Below are positions 41,601-48,672 of a stretch of DNA of 48,672 bases, in pieces. Both the position numbers and the translations under genes were made by a program. Position 1 is the first letter of the stretch, and each line of letters begins with the position of its first letter. The notes below the pieces were generated by a model, which saw only the letters and a list, made by a program, of their open reading frames with translations, made no database searches and was not told the origin of the DNA. This stretch comes from Corynebacterium efficiens YS-314 (GTDB lineage Bacteria; Actinomycetota; Actinomycetes; Mycobacteriales; Mycobacteriaceae). The stretch covers positions 1 through 48,672 of the forward strand of contig NC_004320.1 in assembly GCF_000011305.1 (NCBI RefSeq), in the 5' to 3' direction.

Positions 41601-41624
41601 ATAACCAGCCCTGGAGGGATAGCA

Positions 41625-41768
41625 ATGGAACTATTAAACAACTTTGCCGACGAAACTAAGCGGAGGAAGATGCTTAAAGATCTCAATCTGGTGATCGAGA
41701 GCTTCGGGAACATAGCATCTGTAATTCTCCCGCTAATTAAGGGAAATGGTCCCATCCAGGGAAGGTAA
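41625..41768 (+). CDS. 47-residue amphipathic peptide
   Basis: Starts MELLNNFADETKRRKMLKDL with GGAGGG ideally placed upstream. A charged N-terminal half is followed by a hydrophobic helix (NLVIESFGNIASVILPLIKG) and a short tail, NGPIQGR. There is no signal peptide. Size and amphipathic character recall leaderless bacteriocins, small cell-surface porin peptides of corynebacteria, or type I toxins, but I see no family match. Divergent control by an XRE regulator suggests it is tightly regulated. A 9-bp stem hairpin follows at 41927-41972. Confidence 0.55.
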   Translation: MELLNNFADETKRRKMLKDLNLVIESFGNIASVILPLIKGNGPIQGR

Positions 41769-42181
41769 TAGGGCGCCAAGGGCCTGTGCGCAGCAGCATG
41801 GCAATCATGCGAAAATGCAGGAGTGGGGACTGTGTAAATGCCTTCAGACATCTCCCTTCCAGCACCCTTTTGAACCGCGTCCAGCATTTTTAGTTGCCCC
41901 TGCATTGACACGCGCCTTCTTGAGAGGGGCCACCCCCCACTGTCGTGTCAGGGGTTCGGAAGTGGGTGGCCCATCTGAAAAAACTGTCACTTTAATGAAT
42001 TTTGATAACGTTTACATGACTTAGGTATTATTACGGGTTAAGTGACACGTCAGTTTTTTGCGACCTCGGGTAACGATTTCTGTATCAATTGTCACGTAAA
42101 CGATCGTTTTCGTTACGTATTATTTCGCCCTTCAATCGACGTTTTTTAGATGCCTAGGGGACTTCACGTCCTGAGAAGGAG
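41769..42181. other. Intergenic region with AT-rich palindromes
   Basis: No gene seen. Around 42040-42120 there are several related palindromic motifs (TAACGATTTC, ACGTAAACGATCGTTTTCGT with outer ACGTAA/TTACGT) in AT-rich DNA. They may be promoter operators or a replication or transfer site, and are not assigned. Confidence 0.3.
41927..41972 (+). terminator. Hairpin after the 47-residue peptide gene
   Basis: GGGCCACCC pairs with GGGTGGCCC around a 28-base loop; CATCTGAAAAAACTG follows. Terminator-like, 160 bases after the peptide stop. Confidence 0.45.
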
Positions 42182-42721
42182 CTAATCCGCTGCCAGTTTC
42201 GCGTACACCGCCAAATCTTGAAGCTTCCCATGGAGATTCTCACCGTGGCGCATGATGCCTTCGAATCGACAGCCGGCCACTTCAGCTACATGCCGGGACG
42301 CAGAATTATCGACTGCGGCCCTCACCTCGACACGGTTGATGCCATTAGCGAAGCAGTGTTTCATGAGGAGTTCTAGAGCGCGGGCTTGTAGTCCGCGACC
42401 GCGCGCCCAAGGGGCGGTGTTGTATCCGATAGAAACGGAAGGGATAGACGCATCTACGAGACGGGCTTCAATATTGCCGCAGTAGCGCTCCCCAAACTCG
42501 TCGCACTGAAGAGCAAACACAATATGACTGGTTTGTCTGGTTGCGAAATCGAGAGCCATCTCACGAGTGTATTCGTAAGGTACCTGCGTATATTTCTTCA
42601 TGCGATCATCAATGGCGCACAGATAAATATCATCGGCATCACTTGCTTTCAACCCACGCAGAGTAAGTGACCCGTCGGAAAGCTCAGCGAATGGGATGGG
42701 CCAAGTGAAATCATTGGTCAT
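42182..42721 (-). CDS. GNAT-family N-acetyltransferase (RimJ/RimL-like)
   Basis: 179 residues. Acetyltransf_3 layout: LSDGSLTLRGLKASDADDIYLCAIDD near the N-terminus, VSIGYNTAPWARGRGLQARALELLMKHCF with the acetyl-CoA loop (RGRGLQ), and INRVEVRAAVDNSASRHVAEVAGCRFEGIMRHGENLHGKLQDLAVYA at the end. Transfers acetyl groups to an amine, commonly a protein N-terminus in this subfamily. Single gene; its link to the plasmid is unclear. Confidence 0.9.
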   Translation of the reverse strand: MTNDFTWPIPFAELSDGSLTLRGLKASDADDIYLCAIDDRMKKYTQVPYEYTREMALDFATRQTSHIVFALQCDEFGERYCGNIEARLVDASIPSVSIGYNTAPWARGRGLQARALELLMKHCFANGINRVEVRAAVDNSASRHVAEVAGCRFEGIMRHGENLHGKLQDLAVYAKLAAD

Positions 42722-42801
42722 CTATCCCATTCTAGTGGAATGTCCGTGCATCCCATGCCACCATTCGAATAGTGCTCAAAGTCGCCCCACGAAGCTGCGG
42801 G

Positions 42802-43026
42802 TCACAGACATACGGTGAGAAGAACCCGGTGCATCTGCCAACGGGACATCCACAGCTCCTCGACGGCCACATCAACAGCACCCACTCCGACCTTGCCATG
42901 CTCAGCCAACCAGACAATCATCCGTGCCTGCATATAGGCCTGTGACCAGTCAGAAGCGATCACGTGCTCACGTTTGCCTTCCAGGATCAGGTCCTTGGTG
43001 GCCTTGGATGGGATGGTCGCTGTCAT
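42802..43026 (-). CDS. Small plasmid protein of unknown function
   Basis: 74 residues from ATG at 43026, with a strong AAGGAG seven bases upstream. Begins MTATIPSKATKDLILEGKREHVIASDW and ends WQMHRVLLTVCL. Mixed alpha/beta character with two Trp-rich stretches (VIASDWSQAYMQARMIVWLAEHG, VDVAVEELWMSRW). Not recognised. The good ribosome site and composition support real coding. Confidence 0.6.
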   Translation of the reverse strand: MTATIPSKATKDLILEGKREHVIASDWSQAYMQARMIVWLAEHGKVGVGAVDVAVEELWMSRWQMHRVLLTVCL

Positions 43027-43339
43027 GGTTGTGATCTCCTTATATGGTTAACACCACTTCACAACCAGACTGGCAGAGAGAGGGGGGTATACTGATTGTT
43101 CACCCACGCTCACACACCGCCGGTGACTGTCCCTGCCTGACCACCTGAACCGAAGTCCTTCAGCCCGAACCGACCTACAAGTTCGTGTAGCAACCAGACG
43201 ACGACGTGATCTGGGTATCGCTCCTGCCCGAAAATTTTGGTGGTGCCCGCAGCAAAAAACAACCGATCACCCACGGACTATTGGCGGGTCGAGGCTAAGT
43301 GTTGCATTTTCCCAACAGTCCGCCGAAGCCTTCGGTGGA
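43027..43339. other. Intergenic region with a hairpin at its right end
   Basis: No gene seen. The promoter of the small gene at 42802 should be near 43040-43100. AGTCCGCCGAA and TTCGGTGGACT (43317-43341) form a hairpin at the end of the truncated YdjM-like gene and may be its terminator. Confidence 0.4.
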
Positions 43340-43751
43340 CTATGTGAGAGCTACCTTCCCTACCCAACACAAAACTCCCACTATCCCTAGGAGGAAGAAT
43401 ACTGTGTTCATTACTCCATTGGCATAGCAGAGTTTCAAGCAAAACTTGCCCTTCTCGATCGGGTAGAAGATTTGGATAGGCTGTTTGTTCAGTAGATCAA
43501 GGAGAACATGGGAGATAAACCCTGCGGCAAAGGCTGCCGTCAGTGGTGGGCACAGCAACCAGACTCCTGCGCTCAACGAGACAAGTCCGAGCAAAGAATG
43601 TGTGAATGTCCGATGCGATGTAAACCTACCGAATATAACCAGCGCAATCAGAATGGCAGAGCCTGCGATCAATCGCTGAATACTGCTTTGCAAGACAGAG
43701 CTAATAATTGGTCCGTGGGTGATCACATCCACAATGAGAAAAACCACGGTC
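43340..43751 (-). pseudogene. N-terminally truncated YdjM-like (DUF457) membrane protein
   Basis: About 137 native residues with hydrophobic helices and the conserved SHRTFTHSLLGL and AAGFISHVLLDLLNKQPIQIFYPI, typical of YdjM/DUF457 membrane proteins annotated as metal-dependent hydrolases. The N-terminus was removed by the IS3 end at 43752. A start inside the IS (MLGMVADYLS from 43828) keeps the frame open but adds foreign residues. Confidence 0.75.
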
Positions 43752-43905
43752 GGACCTGACCCCCGGATGGTAGACACCCTGATGCCAGCATGATGCTGGG
43801 AAAGGTAATCTGCCACCATGCCAAGCAAGACCTACACAGAGGAGTTCAAGCGCGACGCCGTCACGCTGTACGAGAACTCCCCAGGCGTCTCAATCCACAC
43901 CATCG

Positions 43906-45375
43906 GGTCAAGTCCACCCGAGTGGTGTATCTGCCTTTCGATAAAACAAGCAGCGTAACGATCTTAGGGACCATCACGAGCTAAATACTGACCCTGGCTC
44001 ATGCCACATCCTTCCGGATGATCTCAGAAGTAATATCGTCCGAATCGATGATGTTCGCCGTCATCATCGCCCTGGTCTGCTCCAGGCTCGTCAGTGACAT
44101 GTACCGCTTCTGCTGAATCCAATCATCATGCTGCTCCGCTAAGACTGCCCCGACCAGGCGCACGACAGCGTCACGGTTCGGGAAGATTCCGACGACATCA
44201 GTGCGTCGGCGGATCTCGCGATTGAGCCTTTCGGTCGGGTTGTTCGACCAGACCTTGGTCCACACAGATTTTGGGCACTGGGTAAACGCCAGCAGCTCAT
44301 CAAGAGCTTCTTCCAGGTAATCGGCCACATCCGGGAACTTCTCCTGGCAGAAATCCACCACATCCCGGGCCTGGGCCCACACCGATTCAGCATCCGGTTG
44401 CTGGAAGATCGTGTGGAACATCGCCGACAAGGTTGGCCACTGTGTCTTAGACACCATTCCAGAGAGGTTCTTGGAGAAATGCGTGCGACACCGCTGCCAG
44501 GAGGCATTCGGCAACACCTCACCAATCGCGTGCTGGATCCCCAGGTGAGCATCGCTGGTGACCAGGTAGACCTCCTTAAGACCTCGTGCTTTGAGGTCGC
44601 GGAAGAACCCGGTCCATGATGCGACGGACTCACTGGTGGCGACCTGCATGCCCAATAGTTCCCGATACCCTTCGGCGTTGACACCAGTTGCCAGCAGCAC
44701 CGAGGTTTTCACCACCCGGCCACCTTCCCTTACCTTCATGGTGAGGGCGTCGCAAGAAACATACAGGTAGGGGCCGGTATCAAGTGGTCTAGTGCGGAAC
44801 TCTTCAACCATGACATCAAGATCCTTAGCCATCTCTGACACCTGGGACTTCGACAAGTTGTTGATGCCCAGGCTGGCGACCAGGTCGTTCATCCTGCGGG
44901 TAGACACGCCCTTCAGATAACACGTGGCGATCACGGTGGTCAGGGCCCGTTCGGCCCGGGTGCGACGTTCCAGCAACCAGTCGGGGAAGAACGAGCCAGT
45001 ACGGAGTTTCGGGACGGCGACGTCCACGGTGCCGACGCGGGTGTCGAAGTCGCGGTGGCGGTACCCGTTGCGGGTATTAACTCGGTCCTGGGAAACGGTG
45101 GCGTAATCAGCGCCGCAAACCTGATCAGCCTGGGTGGAGAGGATCTGGTTGATGAACCCTTGGAGCATCTCTCGCATCAAATCGGGGGATGCTTGAGCGA
45201 GCAATTCGTCGAGATAGGTAGTCGGGTCGATAGAATAAGGCGAGGCGGCCATTGTGGGTGTCCCTTTCGAGGAGATGTAGGAGTTGATTCGAAAGGTACC
45301 TGCGGTGGTCGCCCCTTATCGTCTTTGGGGTCGCCTACCGGCAGTTACAGATACACCACGCTATCGGACACGACC
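43906..45375 (-). mobile_element. IS256-family insertion sequence
   Basis: 1470 bp with imperfect terminal repeats (GGTCAAGTCC...GTGGTGTATCTG on the left, CAGATACACCAC...GACC on the right) and a perfect 8-bp duplication CACCATCG (43898-43905 and 45376-45383). Inserted in orfA of the IS3 copy. Confidence 0.93.
43999..45252 (-). CDS. IS256-family (mutator-type) transposase
   Basis: 417 residues. Conserved N-terminal region (ATVSQDRVNTRNGYRHRDFDTRVGTVDVAVPKLR), SVSEMAKDLD-type recognition segment (NLSKSQVSEMAKDLD), first Asp in YLYVSCDALTMKVRE, second Asp in VYLVTSDAHLG, WQRCRTHFSKN, and the catalytic Glu in NNPTERLNREIRRRTDVVGIFPN. Full length and apparently functional. Confidence 0.95.
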   Translation of the reverse strand: MAASPYSIDPTTYLDELLAQASPDLMREMLQGFINQILSTQADQVCGADYATVSQDRVNTRNGYRHRDFDTRVGTVDVAVPKLRTGSFFPDWLLERRTRAERALTTVIATCYLKGVSTRRMNDLVASLGINNLSKSQVSEMAKDLDVMVEEFRTRPLDTGPYLYVSCDALTMKVREGGRVVKTSVLLATGVNAEGYRELLGMQVATSESVASWTGFFRDLKARGLKEVYLVTSDAHLGIQHAIGEVLPNASWQRCRTHFSKNLSGMVSKTQWPTLSAMFHTIFQQPDAESVWAQARDVVDFCQEKFPDVADYLEEALDELLAFTQCPKSVWTKVWSNNPTERLNREIRRRTDVVGIFPNRDAVVRLVGAVLAEQHDDWIQQKRYMSLTSLEQTRAMMTANIIDSDDITSEIIRKDVA

Positions 45376-45605
45376 CACCATCGCCACCGATCTCGGGATC
45401 AACCGGGCCACCCTGGCGAACTGGGTGAAAAAGTATGGAACTAAAACCCGTGCCACCAGCCCTGCGACTGCGAAATCCCCCTCTGCTTCAGTGACCGAAG
45501 CTTCAGCAGATCCGGCAACTACAACGCGAAAACGCCCGGCTGAGGGAAGAGCGCGATATCCTGCGCAAGGCCGCTAAATATTTCGCGGAAGAGACGAGAC
45601 TTTAG

Positions 45606-46501
45606 ATCCGCTTCTGGTTCGTTGACGACGCCTCCACAACCTGACTGCGGTTAAGCGGTTATGCCAGGTCCTTAAACTCAACAGGTCCTCGTATTACAAA
45701 TGGAAAAGAACTGCTCCTCTGAGGAAGAAACGCCTGTTCAAGGACTCACTTCTTGGCGCCAGAGTCAAGACCGTGTTCATCACTGAACGCGGCTGCTACG
45801 GGGCAAAACGCATCACCGCCGAACTCAAAGACCAGCCGGGTCATGAGCCCGTGAATCATAAGCGGGTCGCCCGGATAATGCGCTCGTTGAAGCTGTTTGG
45901 CTATACAAAGAAACGCAAGGTCACCACCACCGTGTCCGATCAAAAGAAACCAGTGTTTCCTGACTTGGTGGGCCGGAAGTTCACCGCCGACAAGCCTAAC
46001 CAGGTTTACGTTGGGGACATTACCTACCTGCCGATTGCAGATGGGTCGAATATGTACCTGGCCACGGTCATTGATTGCTATTCACGCAGATTGGTGGGGT
46101 TTTCCATCGCAGACCATATGCGTACCTCCCTGGTCCAGGAGGCGCTAAAAATGGCTAAGGGCCAGCGAGGGAGCCTTGCGGGTGGGATTTTTCACTCGGA
46201 CCACGGAAGTGTGTATACCTCGAACGCGTTCCAGGAGACGTGTAAGAACCTGGGGATCAGACAGTCGATGGGATCAATTGGAACCAGTGCGGATAATGCT
46301 TTGGCGGAGTCGTTCAACGCGGCGATGAAGCGGGAAATTCTTCAGGATTCCAAGACCTTTGAGAATCAATTGCGCTGTCGCCGGGATGTATTCCGCTGGT
46401 GCACCAGGTATAACACCACTCGCCGGGATTCCTGGTGTACATATCTGGCGCCAGCGGTGTTTGAGGAACGCGGTCCTGCTATCCTGAAATCTGCTTCTTG
46501 A
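45606..46501 (+). pseudogene. IS3 OrfB with a damaged N-terminus
   Basis: The start region is replaced by TAG and a further in-frame TGA (after WFVDDASTT). From ATG 45773 the frame is open for 242 residues (MFITERGCYGAKRITAELKDQ) and carries all three catalytic motifs (YVGDITYLP, FHSDHGSVYTS, NALAESFNAAMKRE). It lacks the first ~55 residues, so it is probably inactive. Confidence 0.85.
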
Positions 46502-46538
46502 TTAAATCCTCCGTGTCTACCAAACGGGGGGCGGGCCC

Positions 46539-46582
46539 CATCTCGATCCAGACCATCGCCAACAACCTTGGAATCAACTGCA
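46539..46582 (+). mobile_element. Internal fragment of another IS3 orfA
   Basis: TCGATCCAGACCATCGCC and the bases after it match the orfA HTH region of the intact IS3 copy (about 1619-1660). It directly follows the right end of the decayed copy, so one IS3 probably inserted into another. The next ~230 bases to the IS982 end hold no recognisable gene. Confidence 0.65.
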
Positions 46583-46815
46583 ATATCCTCCAGGCGGCGC
46601 TCAAAAATACGGCTAGGGCCCGTACCGACCTCACCGCTGAGATTCCCTTACTAAACTACTTCGGTGGATCGAGGGGTATGGTCCTGGGCGGTACCCTGAC
46701 TGGCCAGGTGTCTTAATCCGCCATGCGGGGGCGGAAGAAACCGTAGGTGATCAAATGGAAGATGTCAGCATGGTCGGCCGGACGATTTCGTCATTATGGC
46801 CAGCCACTAGATGAG

Positions 46816-47803
46816 TAAGTCCTATTAGGACTCTCGCGCGCAGGTCTGTTCAACGAGGGCGGAGAGTGCTTGAGTTTTTGGTGTGAACAACAAACTAAAC
46901 ACTCTCCTGACCACACTCTACGTCACCCTGGTCGACCGTGTCCTGCCCGATCTGGACTACGACCGGACTCACCGCCCAGGGCGCCGACCAGCCCTCGATG
47001 ACGCCGAACTGCTGTGCCTGGCCGTCGCCCAACACCTGCTGCACGGATCCTCCTCAGAATCCCGATGGGTGCGCTACGCCCGGGCACACCTGACCGGAAT
47101 GTTCCCGGCGATGCCCCAACAATCGGGCTACAACAAGCGCATCCGGGCCGCCGGCCCGTTGATCAGCGCGGTGATCACCGCCCTGGCCAAAGACACCGCC
47201 TCCTGGCACGAGATCCTGCGACTACTCGACTCCACCCCGGTACCCTGCGACACCTCAAGAGAGACAGTCAAACGCTCTGACCTGGTCGGGCATGCCGGCT
47301 ACGGCTACTGCGCTTCGCATTCGAGGTTCTTCTGGGGTTTTCGCCTGTATCTGGTCTGCACCCCGGACGGGATGCCGGTGATCTGGGGGCTGGCCAACCC
47401 GAAGATCGGCGAGCGGGAAACCACCCAGGTCCTGCTTGATCATGACTGTCATCTGGTGCACGACGGGCAGGTCATCCTGGCGGACAAGGGCTTCGCCGGG
47501 AAAGAGTTCGAGGCGTTTGTCACCGACGAGCTTGGCGCCCACCTCGTCCGTCCCGACCGTAAGGATGAAAGCCCCGGTTCGGGGCCCTCGGTGGTATCCG
47601 CCAGTGGGTCGAGTCCGTCTTCGACACGCTTAAAGGCCAACTCGGCCTCGAGCAGCACGGCGGGCGCACCGTCGAAGGCGTCTACGCCCGAGTCGCTGCG
47701 AAACTTTTGGCCCTGGCCGCCGGGATCTGGCACAACTGGCTCATCGACGCCCCCAACAAACGCTCCCTGATCGCCTACGACCACTAAAAATCAATAGGAC
47801 TTA
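46816..47803 (+). mobile_element. IS982-family insertion sequence
   Basis: About 988 bp bounded by TAAGTCCTATT and AATAGGACTTA. GC-rich compared with its surroundings. No clear target duplication. Located just upstream of the promoter region of the edge-spanning secreted protein gene. Confidence 0.8.
46883..47787 (+). pseudogene. IS982-family transposase with a single frameshift
   Basis: From GTG 46883 the frame gives VLPDLDYDRTHRPGRRPALDDAELLCLAVAQHLL, LLDSTPVPCDTSRETVKRSD, GFRLYLVCTPDGMPVIWGLANPKIGE and VILADKGFAGKEFE. Near 47570-47580 the register shifts; the natural continuation (IRQWVESVFDTLKGQLGLEQHG...) is in another frame and ends at 47787. One base change would restore a full enzyme, so this may be recent decay, a sequencing error or a programmed shift. 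Confidence 0.85.
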
Positions 47804-48171
47804 ATCATCTAGACCTGGTGGTTACGGTTACCCCACCATTTAGCTGAACAGTATTAGGTTTAATCTATACGGCACCTTTTAGGTCTCGTTTAGCAAGGGT
47901 AGTGATTGTGGTTCATCTCCTTGATCCGAGGGAAATCCCTCACACGCAGAGTATTAAACACTCTCACCGCGCAGAACCCTAGCGGCTTTTCCCTAGGAAT
48001 AAGGCACCCAAAAGGGGGGTGTAAGTTTAATTGTTTCCACTTAAGAGAGAAAAAGTTTTTCTTTCATGTTTAACTGGTTACACCGTTAAATACCTCCCAT
48101 GGGAATACAGCTTGCTTTCACCACGATAATGGACATCTTTGTCTTTCTGGAAATGAGGAATTTTTGTGGCA
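47804..48171 (+). other. Promoter region of the edge-spanning gene
   Basis: No gene seen. AT-rich with short repeats: GAGGGAAATCCCTC (47929), TTTAAC...GTTAAA around 48068-48090, and TTAAGAGAG with T-tracts. GATAAT at about 48125-48130 could be a -10 element. The TGAGGAA at 48154 is the ribosome site. The neighbouring IS982 end at 47803 may influence expression. Confidence 0.4.
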
Positions 48172-48672
48172 ATGAAATTTAGAAAAACCTTTCTCTCTCT
48201 CAGCCTGGCCGCCCTGCTTCCTATAACGATTACTCAACCAGTTGTGGCCTCTCCCTCTGGATCCTCGCAAGTGGGGGCATTTGAAAACTCTGAGAATGTG
48301 GATATCCAGATCATGGATACTCCTGTCATCGATAATGCTCTGGCAGAAAAAGTAGAGCCCTTTATTGAGTTGAGAGGTTCGGTTTTCTTTCTAACGGCAC
48401 AAGGAAAAGAAATTTTAAATGCTCAGGAGACTAGAGAGGTGGAGCAGCAATTAACTAATACAAACCAGTTAATTGAGCATGCTGCCACTCATGAGAACGC
48501 CTCACAGACGGTGGGGGAGAAAAGTGTGACATTTTCTCAACCTGATACGAAACCTACTGATGGGGGCGGTTTCGCTACTTTCGCTCATGGGGTAAACAGT
48601 ATTAAATTTCACTGGTGGGGAATGGAGATATTTCTTTCGCAGACCACCTTGCGGAATCTTGGAGCTGGAGCA
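48172..48672 (+). CDS. N-terminal part of the edge-spanning secreted bacteriocin-like protein
   Basis: 167 codons from ATG at 48172 (a GTG two codons earlier is possible) to the last base, continuing in frame at base 1 to give 220 residues. Signal peptide MKFRKTFLSLSLAALLPI...VVA is cleaved near ASPSG. A polar, Gln/Glu-rich propeptide-like stretch follows (about 30-130). The C-terminal domain begins near GGGFATFAHGVNSIKFHWWGMEIFLS and becomes strongly hydrophobic (NLGAGAAIAGIWIP). No cysteine is present. Domain plan (signal, polar pro-region, Trp/Gly-rich hydrophobic mature part) and a small membrane partner downstream suggest a secreted antimicrobial. No family is recognised. Confidence 0.82.
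   Translation, partial: MKFRKTFLSLSLAALLPITITQPVVASPSGSSQVGAFENSENVDIQIMDTPVIDNALAEKVEPFIELRGSVFFLTAQGKEILNAQETREVEQQLTNTNQLIEHAATHENASQTVGEKSVTFSQPDTKPTDGGGFATFAHGVNSIKFHWWGMEIFLSQTTLRNLGAGA

Larger units (their letters stand above)
43818..45605 (+). pseudogene. IS3 OrfA interrupted by IS256 and frameshifted
   Basis: The 5' part (MPSKTYTEEFKRDAVTLYEN) is cut at 43905 and resumes at 45384 with ATDLGINRATLANWVKKYG. After that, a frameshift garbles the leucine-zipper region until LREERDILRKAAKYFAEET in another frame. Confidence 0.85.
43752..46538 (+). mobile_element. IS3-family insertion sequence, decayed copy interrupted by IS256
   Basis: Left end GGACCTGACCCCCGG at 43752 and right end ACGGGGGGCGGGCCC at 46538. 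Without the 1470-bp IS256 insertion and its 8-bp duplication it would be about 1.3 kb, matching the intact copy at 1479-2770. No flanking duplication is apparent. Left side truncates the YdjM-like gene. Confidence 0.88.

Noticed and set aside
1..48672. tRNA, rRNA or recognised riboswitch genes
   Set aside because: No cloverleaf-like CCA-ending segments, ribosomal RNA motifs or recognised riboswitch consensus were seen on either strand by eye.

Overview
This window looks like a complete circular plasmid of about 48.7 kb from a Corynebacterium or close actinobacterial relative. An open frame that starts near the right edge (48172) runs in frame through the last base and continues at base 1 to a stop at 162, so the two edges join. 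The Corynebacterium assignment rests on the ColE2-like Rep with a PriCT-type middle part, a long TrwC-type TraA relaxase, CmtR-type regulators and the IS complement. Everything here comes from reading the sequence; no database search was run.

Layout. (1) 47804-327: a secreted, bacteriocin-like protein spanning the edge, followed by a 49-residue membrane peptide. (2) 328-834: IS debris. (3) 835-6522, minus strand: a histidine kinase, a LuxR-type response regulator, an ABC ATPase and a fused double permease resembling lantibiotic/bacitracin self-protection systems. An IS3 element with an intact 3-bp target duplication splits the permease, and an IS5 element sits directly upstream of the kinase. 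(4) 7518-10373: ParA, a ribbon-helix-helix partner, AGACGTCT-type centromere-like repeats and the replication protein. (5) 10596-18813: an Mrr-type restriction endonuclease, the TraA relaxase with a small downstream gene, two small regulators and a KAP P-loop NTPase. Mrr and KAP are plausible phage-defence genes. (6) 18818-22432: an IS5 element, a small two-repeat actinobacterial peptide gene, an IS6 element and a diverged second copy of the traA tail, which points to a past plasmid cointegrate. (7) 22469-35338, GC-rich: a decayed RelE-type toxin-antitoxin pair, VKOR and DsbA, an ArsR regulator, an M23 peptidase, a CopD-CtaG fusion, CopC, CmtR, CadA, SURF1 and a second P1B ATPase. This metal and envelope-redox module is bounded by IS6 ends. 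(8) 36287-38385: a serine recombinase with a long N-terminal extension, its res-like repeats and a decayed IS6 copy. (9) 38603-41768: a lactococcin-972-like bacteriocin with a four-helix membrane partner, an inverted second copy of the 49-residue membrane peptide, and an XRE regulator facing a 47-residue peptide gene. (10) 42182-47803: a GNAT acetyltransferase, a small plasmid protein, a truncated YdjM-like membrane protein, an IS3 copy interrupted by an IS256 element, and an IS982-type element with a frameshift.

The recurring theme is bacteriocin biology (two secreted candidates, a duplicated putative immunity peptide and a LanFEG-like exporter with its own two-component system) on a mobilisable backbone, together with a heavy-metal and oxidase-assembly module. 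At least nine IS copies and several IS ends have rearranged it. No type IV secretion genes or coupling protein were recognised, so the plasmid looks mobilisable rather than self-transmissible by a classical route.
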